Part shown: piece after piece, positions 38,641 through 48,091 of the stretch
Position numbering within the stretch: the first letter of the stretch is position 1
Layout of the letters: the number at the start of each line of letters is the position of its first letter
DNA from: Saprospiraceae bacterium
GTDB taxonomy: Bacteria; Bacteroidota; Bacteroidia; Chitinophagales; Saprospiraceae
DNA length: 64,000 nucleotides
Direction: 5' to 3'
Assembly (NCBI GenBank): GCA_016722285.1
Contig: JADKGI010000013.1
Span: forward strand, 155,306 to 219,305
Translations under genes and position numbers: made by a program
The notes under the pieces: generated by a model
Database searches by the model: none
What the model saw: only the letters and a program-made list of their open reading frames with translations
What the model was told of the DNA's origin: nothing

Positions 38641-39102
38641 TTATTTGCTTTTATTGCTTAACCAGGCAAAAACAAATCCTGCGATACATGCCTGTGTTGT
38701 GCCGTAAATCAACCATGAAAAAACAGTCATTAAAGAAACAGTTAAGGCACCAAAACATATCCACATAACTGGAATCAAGGCAACGATTCCATACATTAAT
38801 CCAAATTCAAGCCCCTGAAGGAAAATGTTACCAGTAAGATATCGTCTAAATCTGTACCATAGAATGGCAAGACCGGCAGATAACACAAAAGGATGAAGGT
38901 AAATAATGATATCCCTTCCACCTCCAGCATTGAACATAGGGTCCAGATAGGTTTCAAAGAATTGGGGATACATTTTAAAACTCAGATATAGAAATCCAAA
39001 ACTTAAAATAAAAATAGCTAAGCCTCCCCAAATAGCATATTTTAATAATGATGTAAGAAGTTTTTTGTAGTCCAGTTCAAAAATTGATGGATTGGTATTC
39101 AT
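38641..39102 (-). CDS. Uncharacterised four-helix membrane protein
   Basis: The 153-residue protein begins MNTNPSIFELDYKKLL and has four hydrophobic segments. A glycine-rich loop GGGRDIIIYLHP lies between the first two, and LEFGLMYGIVALIPVMW is near the third. No motif with a known activity is seen and I do not recognise the family. It is flanked by a terminator and by a long geneless gap, so it is probably a single-gene transcript. Confidence 0.65.
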   Translation of the reverse strand: MNTNPSIFELDYKKLLTSLLKYAIWGGLAIFILSFGFLYLSFKMYPQFFETYLDPMFNAGGGRDIIIYLHPFVLSAGLAILWYRFRRYLTGNIFLQGLEFGLMYGIVALIPVMWICFGALTVSLMTVFSWLIYGTTQACIAGFVFAWLSNKSK

Positions 39103-39829
39103 TTTTAATTTGAATTTAAAAGTTAATAAATTATTACTGAATGTTTAAATAACCAGATTTTCAGTATAAATTGAAAAATTATTAACTCAAAGTATCAATC
39201 CAATATGAATATGCAAACAAATTAAATAGAAAGACTAAAAGATTGGCAAAGCCGTAAATCAAATTACATACTTAAATATAAATAATTTTCTTGATCTGAG
39301 TAAAAGTATTGTTTTGATTTACCACGCTTACTATATTAGTAAAATAATACTTAGCAAGGATTAGAAATAAGATGCTAATATACACCTAACTGAACTATTA
39401 CCCAAATATAATATCAAATTTATATTTATATTAGAAAGTTGATCCGATTTTGAATAATAGTCCTAAGGCTAATTAATCAAATTTCGATAGAGCATAGGTA
39501 TCTACACCAACCAGCACCTTTTAACAAATATTGCAATTTTTGTGTCTTGAAATTTTTGACCAATATTTTAATAGCAATAATAAAATAAAATATTATCATA
39601 TTATTATTCTGGTTACTATACAAATTATATATTCGAGTTATATATTTAGTAGTTAATTTTTAATTAATTCTGATACGAGATTGAACTTTTTGCACACAAA
39701 GGTTGTCATATAAACAGTTTGCATAAATTGTTAATAAGAAGTCAATTACTCATCCTTCACAGATGTATGCAAATTTATTTTCGTTAGTAATTATATAATC
39801 AAAAATTACATTTTAAAGATCAGGACACT
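39103..39829. other. Long AT-rich gap upstream of rpoD
   Basis: This is the longest geneless stretch in the window (727 bp), between the divergent 38641 gene and rpoD. I find no protein-like frame, no long repeat and no perfect consensus promoter. An ACAGTTTG near 39714-39721 is a poor -7 match. It probably carries the control region of the primary sigma gene. Confidence 0.5.
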
Positions 39830-40696
39830 ATGCGTCAACTAAAGATTACCAATAACATTACTTCCAGAGAATCTTTGGCTTTAGACAAATACCTTGTCGA
39901 TATAGGGCGTATAGAATTGCTAACCATTGAGGACGAATCGTATCTGGCTAAAAGAATAAGAGAAGGTGATGAAGAAGCTCTGGAAAAACTTACAAAGGGA
40001 AATCTTAGATTTGTCGTTTCTGTAGCTAAGCAATATCAGAATCAAGGCCTTTCTCTGGCAGATTTGATCAATGAAGGAAATGTAGGTCTAATGAAAGCAG
40101 CCCGTAGGTTTGATGAAACTAAGGGCTTCAAATTTATTTCTTATGCCGTCTGGTGGATAAGACAATCAATTCTGCAAGCTATTGTAGAGTATTCACGAAT
40201 GGTGAGGCTGCCTCTCAACAAAATGACTGCTTATAATAAAGTTAATGAAGCATACGTGACTTTTGTACAGAAAAATGAACGCGAACCAACAAATGAAGAA
40301 TTGGCTGAAATCATCGGTGTCAGTGAGAAAGACATTGTTAATATGTTAAAGGGAGGTAATAGGCACATTTCCATAGATGCTCCATTGAGTGATGATGAAG
40401 GCTCTGTCACAATGCTGGATATGATGAGTTTAGGAGATGAAGATAGTCCTGACTTAAAACTTATGGAAGAATCTGTCAGAACAGAAGTCGTGGATGGCCT
40501 TGAAATTCTTTCACCCAGAGAGATTCAAGTGATAGCTTCCTACTATGGTCTTGGCGGGAGCAAACCTCTAACACTTGAGGAGATAGGAGAAGCCTATGAT
40601 CTGACCAGAGAAAGAGTAAGGCAGATCAAGGAACGCGCCATCCGAAGAATGAGAAAATCACTAAGCAAGAATGCTATGCGTTCATTTTTAAGCTAA
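39830..40696 (+). CDS. rpoD: Primary RNA polymerase sigma factor (RpoD/SigA)
   Basis: The 288-residue protein has sigma regions 1.2 through 4.2 but no region 1.1 or long non-conserved insert, as is normal for Bacteroidota primary sigma. Region 2 reads NLRFVVSVAKQYQNQGLSLADLINEGNVGLMKA with the -10 recognition FDETKGFKFISYAVWWIRQSI. Region 3 contains VRLPLNKM. Region 4 holds LTLEEIGEAYDLTRERVRQI, the -35-binding helix-turn-helix. It recognises the TTG/TAnnTTTG promoters seen elsewhere in the window. Confidence 0.97.
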   Translation: MRQLKITNNITSRESLALDKYLVDIGRIELLTIEDESYLAKRIREGDEEALEKLTKGNLRFVVSVAKQYQNQGLSLADLINEGNVGLMKAARRFDETKGFKFISYAVWWIRQSILQAIVEYSRMVRLPLNKMTAYNKVNEAYVTFVQKNEREPTNEELAEIIGVSEKDIVNMLKGGNRHISIDAPLSDDEGSVTMLDMMSLGDEDSPDLKLMEESVRTEVVDGLEILSPREIQVIASYYGLGGSKPLTLEEIGEAYDLTRERVRQIKERAIRRMRKSLSKNAMRSFLS

Positions 40697-40935
40697 GATA
40701 TTTTTGAATTTTATTGCCTTAAAATCCATGTATTGAGAACCTGACTTTTGAATCATTAACTCATTTAGCGCACATAACTATATAATAATATAATCGTCAG
40801 GCCTATAAATGTCTAAATTACATCTAATAATGTGATTTTAAAATTTATTGTTAATTCACTCCAATATAAATTTTAAACATCTCCAATTTTCCTGCAATAA
40901 ATTTACCTTTGGGTTTTATTTATTTTTCAAGTTAG

Positions 40936-41559
40936 ATGAAAGTAATAGATTTTTTACAATTTCTGTTTAAATTTTCCATTAGCAAAAATCAGCTAATCAG
41001 AGACATTACTGTGTTAAGAAATGATATCAGACCATTGAAGGACAAACTAATTCCTTTTAATGATGAAGAAATGGAGCTACTTTCGCTTAATAAGAGTAAT
41101 TTCTCTAAAAAAAAGGGGCTTGTCAAATTTACAAAGGGCATCTTTGATACGATTTTTTATGAAAACCTGATTGCGTACGGAATCAGAGAATATTCAAACA
41201 AGCAAAAATTAATCCTGATCACTTCGTCTAGTGACGAGTTTGTCTATGTCGTCAAAAGCGATAAGACCCATGTATATATGAATAATTCCGAAGCCGGAGT
41301 GATATTAAACGACGGGAAGTTTTACAGTTTAAGAAATAAACTACTGGGAACCATCGATGGTAATGACAGCATTGCTTCTCATAACGTTATTATTCAAAAC
41401 AGGCAGGTAGGCTTTATATCAAATCCAAGAATAGAATCTAATACTGTGCCCAGGGCTTTTAGCTTTTTGAAATCTATGAATATGGATGAGAGAACTATCT
41501 TTTTGTGCTTAACTCTTATCAACCTTGTGGAGGAGTCTGAACTATCGAAAACAATGTAA
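40936..41559 (+). CDS. Uncharacterised protein
   Basis: The 207-residue soluble protein has no signal peptide or membrane helix. The first half is helical and the middle (KLILITSSSDEFVYVVKSDKTHVYMNN and GVILNDGKFYSL) looks beta-rich. The end is helical again. I do not recognise a family. An exact TAnnTTTG (TACCTTTG, 40904-40911) lies just upstream without a clear -33 element. Confidence 0.65.
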   Translation: MKVIDFLQFLFKFSISKNQLIRDITVLRNDIRPLKDKLIPFNDEEMELLSLNKSNFSKKKGLVKFTKGIFDTIFYENLIAYGIREYSNKQKLILITSSSDEFVYVVKSDKTHVYMNNSEAGVILNDGKFYSLRNKLLGTIDGNDSIASHNVIIQNRQVGFISNPRIESNTVPRAFSFLKSMNMDERTIFLCLTLINLVEESELSKTM

Positions 41560-41714
41560 TAAAATGTTACAATTGTGTCAAAATCAAATAGTAACTTTGT
41601 GGTATATAAATTGAGAGAATTATTAAACTAAAATAATTTTCCAAGGTTATTATTGTAATTTAATTTATATTGATTCATAATTTGTAAATTTGACCTGGTA
41701 ATAAATATTTTAAT

Positions 41715-42149
41715 ATGAGTGTACTGGATATTGCAAGGGTAATAATTTATCGTTTTCATGAAAAAGGACTTGAAATCTTTTTGATAAACAACGAAATGGA
41801 AAAAGATGGTGATATCTGGAAGATACCGCAAGGACTAACCAGTTACATAAAAGATGATAATAAACCACGTAGTATTATTGACCTCGACTCAATTGAAGAT
41901 GAACATGGTCAAAAAATTAAAATGCTTGCTATTGAAGGGGACTGGCATGATATACCTTCTATAAGAGGTATGCTTAAACACGATGTTAAGCTTATTAAGT
42001 CAATTGTTAAAGAAAACTTACCAGGAAGTGAGAAAGGGGCTTATTTTGCCATCAAAGAAGCATTTAAAAAAGTACTGCCTCATGAGTACAACGCGCTGAA
42101 GGAGCTCAAAGACATCCTGTTTGACAGAAATTCTGTTACTAATATTTAA
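41715..42149 (+). CDS. Nudix-fold-like protein without a Nudix box
   Basis: The 144-residue protein opens like a Nudix hydrolase (ARVIIYRFHEKGLEIFLINNE, then WKIPQG). However, the catalytic box Gx5Ex7REUxEExGU is absent. Instead it continues with IEDEHGQKIKMLAIEGDWHDIPSIRG and a helical end KKVLPHEYNALKELKDILFDRNSVTNI. It probably keeps the fold but not pyrophosphatase activity. It lies 22 bp upstream of purC and is likely co-transcribed with it. A -7 element TAACTTTG is at 41592-41599. Confidence 0.6.
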   Translation: MSVLDIARVIIYRFHEKGLEIFLINNEMEKDGDIWKIPQGLTSYIKDDNKPRSIIDLDSIEDEHGQKIKMLAIEGDWHDIPSIRGMLKHDVKLIKSIVKENLPGSEKGAYFAIKEAFKKVLPHEYNALKELKDILFDRNSVTNI

Positions 42150-42171
42150 TAAACCTAACAGCAAAGTTGCC

Positions 42172-43127
42172 ATGAATCCAGACAAATTTGCATTATCTGG
42201 AAGTTCTCTTGATTTCAGTATCATTAAAGGAGTTTATCGTGGCAAAGTACGTGACGTATATGATTTGGGTGATAAAGTTTTGATGGTGGCATCAGATAGA
42301 ATATCAGCATTTGACCAGATACTTCCCAGAGCAATTCCTTACAAAGGACAAGTACTCAATCAGATAGCACAATATTTCCTTAAAGCCACGGCAAATATTG
42401 TTCCTAATTGGTTTTTGGAAAGTCCCGATCCCAATGTCTCAATTGGACGTAAGGCTGAGTCAATTAAAATTGAAATGGTTATTCGAGGCTATCTTTCAGG
42501 CCACGCCTGGAGAACTTATAAATCGGGTATCAGAACTCTGTGTGGGGTCGAATTGCCAATTGGTATGCGTGAAAATGATAAGTTTCCGGTACCAATTATA
42601 ACCCCTACCACAAAAGCATCAGCTGGCCATGATCAGGATATTTCTGTAGAAGACATTTTAGCCCAAAATATAGTTTCAGAAAATGATTGGCAAACACTTG
42701 AAAAATATGCCAGAGCACTTTTTGAAAAAGGAAGTAAAATGGCAGAAGATAGAGGGCTGATACTCGTGGATACAAAATATGAATTCGGAAAAATAGGGGA
42801 TGACTTAATTCTGATTGATGAAATTCACACACCTGACAGCTCCCGATATTTTTATTTGGAAGATTATGAGTATCGACAAAAAATAATGTACATCAAATTC
42901 AATTATCAAAAGAATTTGTAAGAGAATGGTTAATAAAACACCATTTTCAAGGACTCGATGGACAAAGTGTACCTGTCATGACCGATAAATTTGTCTGGGA
43001 AGTATCTGACAAATACATTGAGTTATATGAATTAATTACAGGAAATAGATTTGATAAATCTGACAATGCCAATATTAATGACCGGCTTAATGAAAATATC
43101 TCTAAGTGGATGAAACAAAATTATTAG
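42172..43127 (+). CDS. purC: Phosphoribosylaminoimidazole-succinocarboxamide synthase, one frameshift
   Basis: This SAICAR synthetase performs step 8 of purine synthesis, joining CAIR and aspartate with ATP. The ATG at 42172 gives MNPDKFALSGSSLDF, and family motifs follow: GVYRGKVRDVYDLGDKVLMVASDRISAFD, then VIRGYLSGHAWRTY, TPTTKASAGHDQDIS, and ILVDTKYEFG with LIDEIHTPDSSRYFY. The frame shifts in the A-run near 42880-42886. The second frame continues through LSKEFVREWL and a 318-residue protein ends at 43127. It is the eukaryote/Bacteroidota-length form, longer than E. coli PurC. Confidence 0.94.
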
Positions 43128-43147
43128 TTTGTCGGATTGAATACATA

Positions 43148-43795
43148 CTAATATTTGGAGAAAATATAATTTACATATTCAATAGAAATAGTGTCGTAAA
43201 TAACTGTCGGATTTAAACTCAAAATATTATTTAGAACAGCATTTGGCTCAGCGTTAGTACAATTGGTTTTAAAATACTTTCTAAAATTCAATCCTGAAGG
43301 TAATTTTTGGTTCCTCAACGTAAATTCCTGACAAAAATTTAATTCAAGAAAGGAATTATTCAGGTTGATAAAATATTCAGGATATTCATCAAAATTTATC
43401 TTATTTCCAGACAATGAATACTTTGTAATAGAGGTGCTGGTTGGTATTATTGTATTTTTCATCCCGGTTGTGTCCAGCCTCCCAAATTCAAGCTTAGCAG
43501 TATTGTCAGAATTAAAAGTAATAGATCTCAATGATTTATTGATAAATTCATTCGTAATAATCTCATTGAGGCTATCGGAAATTTCAGAATTTGACCTATT
43601 GAAGGTGCCCAGACTGTCGGTAATAATTCTTCCATTTTTTGTGATTGGATCAATAACATACACATACTTATTCTCTAGATTGGGGCTATTATATCTATAT
43701 GTTGCTGGTATCACAAAAGTAGATGCCCCTTCTTTTGAACAGGCAAAAAATAAAGATAATAAGATAATATTTAATAGAGTCCTGCTGTAGTTCAT
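43148..43795 (-). CDS. Uncharacterised lipoprotein
   Basis: The 215-residue protein has a lipoprotein signal ending LSLFFACSKEG. The mature part is rich in Asn, Ser and Thr with beta-strand-like alternation (FNSDNTAKLEFGRLDTTG, KYSLSGNKINF), suggesting a small beta-barrel or lipocalin-like fold. No family is recognised. It converges with purC. Confidence 0.65.
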   Translation of the reverse strand: MNYSRTLLNIILLSLFFACSKEGASTFVIPATYRYNSPNLENKYVYVIDPITKNGRIITDSLGTFNRSNSEISDSLNEIITNEFINKSLRSITFNSDNTAKLEFGRLDTTGMKNTIIPTSTSITKYSLSGNKINFDEYPEYFINLNNSFLELNFCQEFTLRNQKLPSGLNFRKYFKTNCTNAEPNAVLNNILSLNPTVIYDTISIEYVNYIFSKY

Positions 43796-43862
43796 TAATC
43801 TGACTTTGATTATTATTATATAACGTAATATTTAGAAATTTGATATATATTTTCAATCAAAA

Positions 43863-45470
43863 CTAATAAAATTCGAATTTCTCTGCATCAAACATACCCA
43901 AATCGCTTATCTTTATCTTAGGTATTACCAACAATGCCATAAATGACAAGGTCATAAATGGCGCATTAAGTTTACAACCTTTGCTTTTGGCAAATTCTGA
44001 TATGTCACTATATGCCAGCCCGACTTCTTCTACTGTTTTGTCACTCATCAGACCACCTATTGGAAGAGGAATATGTTTTTCCATTGTCGTTGAAACAGCA
44101 GAAAGTCCACCTTTTGACTTTATTAACAAATTGATTGCTTGGCACATCAATTCATCATTATCCCCAACGACTATTATATTGTGTGAATCATGGGCAACTG
44201 TAGATGCAATTGCGCAATCCTTTAAACCAAAATTATTGATAAAGCCTACAGAAGGTTTTGAGTCTTTGTATCGGTTTATCACGCAAATCTTTAGTATGTC
44301 TCTGTCTGTGTCGGCTACATTCATGTCACCTGAGACTTTGGGAGCAACCCACATTTTTTCAGTAACAAGTGCTCCATCAATAGCCTTAATTACAGGAATA
44401 GATGATTGATTATTTGGAAAAGAAAGAGAATCGGGCTTTATTTCAGCGCAGGCAAATTTGTTAATTACTTCAGATTTATATGGCTTCAATAGTGACTTGC
44501 TATTTTCGCATTTAATTTCGCCATTGATGTACGTTTGTGTGACATTCCAATCCTTAGTATTATTAATAACAATAAAATCTCCCGGATCTCCTAATTTTAA
44601 TGTGCCAACAGGTAAATTATAGTGTAAAACAGGATTGATACAAGCAATTTTAAGCACATCAAACAGATCGTATCCTAAAAGAAGGGATCTCTTGACCAAT
44701 AAATTTATATGTCCTTGTAAAAGTTCGTCAGGGTGTTTGTCATCGCTGCAGAACATAACCATATCGGGATTTGAACCAATCAATGAATGCAGCGCTTCAA
44801 AATTGCGGGCAGCAGATCCTTCTCTAATGATTATCTTCATCCCAAATGAAAGTTTATTCTGTGCTTCTTCAAGCGTATAACACTCGTGGTCTGTGGATAT
44901 TCCTTTTGAGATATACACCCGGGCATCTATTCCTTTAAGACCTGGTGCGTGGCCATCAACTGGTTTTCCATGGTTCAGTGCACAATTAATCTTCATAAGA
45001 ACATCGGGGTCATCATGTAGTACTCCCGGCCAATTCATCATTTCAGAAAGGTACCAAATGTCATCTTTTCCCAATAAATTATTGACATCATCAACATCTA
45101 AAGTCGCTCCTGCATTTTCAAATGAAGTAGCGGGCACGCATGATGGTGCACCAAAGAAAAACTTCATTCCTGCATGTTTTGCATTATTGATCATAAAATC
45201 CACACCAGCTTTACCACACACATTTGCAATTTCGTGTGGATCCGAAACAGTGGCAACAGTTCCATGCCCCAGTGCTATTCTGGCAAACTCAAAAGGTGTA
45301 ACCATAGAGCTCTCAATATGAATATGAGCATCTATAAAACCAGGCAAAATGAACTGATCCGGTACATTGTCATGATGCTCAATGCTCTCTATTTTACCAT
45401 TATTGATAACCAAACTACCTGTGAATATGGTCCGGTTATAAATATCTATAATATGCCCTGATACTTTCAT
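43863..45470 (-). CDS. ade: Adenine deaminase
   Basis: This metal-dependent amidohydrolase converts adenine to hypoxanthine for salvage. The 535-residue protein has the motifs LPGFIDAHIHIESS, VSDPHEIANVCG, GKPVDGHAPG, STDHECYTLEEA, MVMFCSDDKHPDELL, and the C-terminal VAHDSHNIIVVGDND and GGLSAV of the Ade family (not the adenosine deaminase-like type). Its length is slightly shorter than the usual 560-590. It is one of several purine genes in the window. Confidence 0.95.
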   Translation of the reverse strand: MKVSGHIIDIYNRTIFTGSLVINNGKIESIEHHDNVPDQFILPGFIDAHIHIESSMVTPFEFARIALGHGTVATVSDPHEIANVCGKAGVDFMINNAKHAGMKFFFGAPSCVPATSFENAGATLDVDDVNNLLGKDDIWYLSEMMNWPGVLHDDPDVLMKINCALNHGKPVDGHAPGLKGIDARVYISKGISTDHECYTLEEAQNKLSFGMKIIIREGSAARNFEALHSLIGSNPDMVMFCSDDKHPDELLQGHINLLVKRSLLLGYDLFDVLKIACINPVLHYNLPVGTLKLGDPGDFIVINNTKDWNVTQTYINGEIKCENSKSLLKPYKSEVINKFACAEIKPDSLSFPNNQSSIPVIKAIDGALVTEKMWVAPKVSGDMNVADTDRDILKICVINRYKDSKPSVGFINNFGLKDCAIASTVAHDSHNIIVVGDNDELMCQAINLLIKSKGGLSAVSTTMEKHIPLPIGGLMSDKTVEEVGLAYSDISEFAKSKGCKLNAPFMTLSFMALLVIPKIKISDLGMFDAEKFEFY

Positions 45471-45496
45471 TTTCTAATAATTTGAAAATCAATAAC

Positions 45497-46006
45497 CTAA
45501 TCGTGATCATCACCACTAAAATGAACATGGCCATGATCAAGTTCTGAAGGACTTGCTTCCCTTACTTCGATTATTTCGCCGACAAAATGCAGTGTCCTCC
45601 CCGACATAGGATGGTTAAAGTCAACTACAATAGATTCAATTTTCGGTTCTATAATGACCCCGTGAAAACTTCTACCGTCCTGATCTTGCATCGTTAGAGG
45701 TGATCCTATCATTAACTTATCTCTGTTGACGTTTCCCGATTCGTCTTGAAAATTAGATATCGGTATCTCTACAACAGCCTGATCCTCATAATCTCCATAA
45801 GCATCTTCAGGAGATAGTGTGAATGCAAAATTGTCACCAACAGATTTTCCCTCGATGTTTTCTTCAAATCCAGGAAGCATCATGCCAGTACCAAAGATAA
45901 ATGTCAATGGGTCAGAAGAAAAAGTTTCTTCCAGAAGTTCGCCGTCCTTAGTGTCTTCTGTTAGAGTATAATGCAATGAAACGACCTGATTTTTAGAAAT
46001 ATTCAT
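45497..46006 (-). CDS. FKBP-type peptidyl-prolyl isomerase, SlyD-like
   Basis: The 169-residue protein shows the SlyD layout: an FKBP half (VVSLHYTLTEDTKDGELLEET, LTFIFGTGMMLPGFEENIEGKSVGD) interrupted by an insert-in-flap domain. It then reads VVVDFNHPMSGRTLHFVGEIIEVREA. The C-terminus is rich in histidine and aspartate (ELDHGHVHFSGDDHD), fitting metal binding. It is a cytoplasmic folding helper. It begins 26 bp past the adenine deaminase start and is probably in the same transcript. Confidence 0.92.
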   Translation of the reverse strand: MNISKNQVVSLHYTLTEDTKDGELLEETFSSDPLTFIFGTGMMLPGFEENIEGKSVGDNFAFTLSPEDAYGDYEDQAVVEIPISNFQDESGNVNRDKLMIGSPLTMQDQDGRSFHGVIIEPKIESIVVDFNHPMSGRTLHFVGEIIEVREASPSELDHGHVHFSGDDHD

Positions 46007-46185
46007 ATTATATATTTATTGATTTGTATTTGATGGCTCAGGATATTTTTATGTTAAAGTGACTTTAATCATAAAATATAAAAATATAATTGAAGATTGA
46101 CTACTTTTCAAAGCGTGGTTACTCAATTTCTAAATATCACATTATCGAAAAATACATCACATTTTTACAATCATAAAAGTCATTA

Positions 46186-46758
46186 TTACGAATGAACAGC
46201 TTCATTGCGGTAAAATAATGATTTAAGTATATGATAGCTACCGAAAATTACGGTGCTAAAAAATAAATTGCTGATAAGTGATGTTCTGAAAAATGGAAGT
46301 CCTGCAACATAAGATTGCAACAGGCCGCTAAAATCTTTTGAATAAAAAGAAGTGCCATTCATCCAAACTCCAAAATTAGAAATTATATAGAATATTATGG
46401 ATGCTGATATTACAGCCCCTAATGTAGTTGTCACTGTCACTTTTCTTAATAATTTACAAGCTATAAATACAATCAATATTATAGCTATCAAATTAAATAT
46501 CATATACGGCGAATACCAGACTAAACCATCAGTATTTGTAAAATAAATGCGGGCTGACGTGTTATTTATTATAAAATCTGATATATACATTAGAACTAAG
46601 GGAAATATATAAGGCAGGTATTTTTTGCCCAGATAGGCAGCCCCAAAAATGGTTAAGCCCTCTGTAGGTGTAAAATTAGGTACGTGTGGAATAAATCTTG
46701 AGAAAGCTCCTGCAATCATCAATAACATAACGGCAACTGTATTATTACTTTTTTTCAT
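46186..46758 (-). CDS. DUF6580-like membrane protein
   Basis: The 190-residue protein has about six membrane segments. The N-terminal phrase SRFIPHVPNFTPTEGLTIFGAAYLG matches DUF6580 proteins, which resemble ECF-transporter substrate (S) components and may take up a vitamin-like molecule. I checked the upstream side for a cobalamin riboswitch and found none. The substrate is unknown. Confidence 0.75.
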   Translation of the reverse strand: MKKSNNTVAVMLLMIAGAFSRFIPHVPNFTPTEGLTIFGAAYLGKKYLPYIFPLVLMYISDFIINNTSARIYFTNTDGLVWYSPYMIFNLIAIILIVFIACKLLRKVTVTTTLGAVISASIIFYIISNFGVWMNGTSFYSKDFSGLLQSYVAGLPFFRTSLISNLFFSTVIFGSYHILKSLFYRNEAVHS

Positions 46759-47100
46759 TATTTCTTTTTATTTTAAAACCAAATTGAATTTTCTAAGAAT
46801 TAGTATTTAATGTACGAAATTTCTGTTTATTCACGACTTAAAAATAATACCAAAGTACTGCCACAATAGATAATTTTCCGCACTTTAACATCAATATTCA
46901 TCACAAATGTACGATAAAATCCAGACTGAAATAAATTGTTATAGCAATATTGATATCAGAATAAGGCATTTTATTAAAATTATTAAGTCAATTAGCTCTT
47001 TTTTCAGCTCCCTAAGTAGAATTTTTGATAAATAAATCATCAATTCTAAACAAATTAGGTTAAAAGACAATTTAGTATAGTTACCATAATAAAATGTAGC
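46759..47100. other. Divergent intergenic gap
   Basis: These 342 AT-rich bases separate the DUF6580-like (minus) and CPBP (plus) genes. I see no gene, riboswitch signature or strong hairpin. Confidence 0.5.
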
Positions 47101-48039
47101 ATGTATCTAAGTAATGGGGTAAATGGGAAAAATGATTGGTGGAGATATCTGCTTGGTATAATAATAATATTTGCTGGCTATCTGTTAGGGCAGGTACTCA
47201 TGTATGCAGTTGTTATTTTTAATGCAGAGGATTATAACTCCGGGATTCTGGCTCTACAAAATTTTGAGGAATCTATGGATTTTACAGCTTTACACCTAAG
47301 TAAAAATACAGTTTTCTTTCTTTTGATATCTATGTTTATTTTCGCCTTAGGTGCTTTATTTTTAGTAGTGAGATTTCTTCACGATAAAGAAATTAAAAAA
47401 TTTATAACTCCATTCGAAAGAATAAATATTTCTAAAATTATTTTTGGTTTTACTTTATGGTTTGGCATTTCTCTTGGACTTGAATTAATAAATTATGTAT
47501 CTGACCCTCAAAATTATTTATTTAGCTGGAATCCACAAGGTTTTCTACCACTATTACTGATTTCAATATTTCTGTTACCTATTCAGACTAGTTTTGAAGA
47601 ACTTTTTTTCAGAGGGTACATAATGCAAGGCTTGTCTTTCCTCTTCAAAAATAAATGGGTGCCAATTTTATTGTCAAGCATTTTGTTTGGCCTTGTGCAT
47701 GGCACTAACCCTGAAGTAGCTAAATATGGATTCTGGACTATGCAGATTTATTACGTATTGGCAGGTTTGTTTTTAGCAATCATTACTGTCATGGACGATG
47801 GACTTGAATTGGCCTTGGGAGTGCATGCGGCGACAAACATATTCGGGGCCACGTTATTCACATACGAAGGGAGTGTTTTACAGACTGATAGTTTGTTCAT
47901 AAGTTTTGAAATCAATCCGTGGTTAATGACCTATGCATTTTTGATAGCTTCAATCGCTTTTATATTGATATGCAGAAAAAAATACAGTTGGCCTGAATTC
48001 ACATCTTTATTTGAAAATATCAAAAGTGAATCAGTTTAA
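47101..48039 (+). CDS. CPBP family intramembrane metalloprotease
   Basis: The 312-residue protein has eight hydrophobic segments. The glutamate pair and arginine are in FEELFFRGYIMQG, with histidines in GLVHGTNPE and the late GVHAATNIFG. All four motif sites of the CPBP (Abi) family are present, so it should be active. It is distinct in sequence from the CPBP gene at 12125. It is followed 52 bp later by the M1 peptidase gene. Confidence 0.9.
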   Translation: MYLSNGVNGKNDWWRYLLGIIIIFAGYLLGQVLMYAVVIFNAEDYNSGILALQNFEESMDFTALHLSKNTVFFLLISMFIFALGALFLVVRFLHDKEIKKFITPFERINISKIIFGFTLWFGISLGLELINYVSDPQNYLFSWNPQGFLPLLLISIFLLPIQTSFEELFFRGYIMQGLSFLFKNKWVPILLSSILFGLVHGTNPEVAKYGFWTMQIYYVLAGLFLAIITVMDDGLELALGVHAATNIFGATLFTYEGSVLQTDSLFISFEINPWLMTYAFLIASIAFILICRKKYSWPEFTSLFENIKSESV

Positions 48040-48091
48040 ATTGCTGAAATTCAAATATATAATCAATATCATTTCAAATTAAATTCTAAAA

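Noticed and set aside
46759..46900. Possible cobalamin riboswitch upstream of the DUF6580-like gene
   Set aside because: A GGCAGTAC-like stretch drew attention, but the B12-box (AGTCAGGA-like) and the conserved stems are absent.
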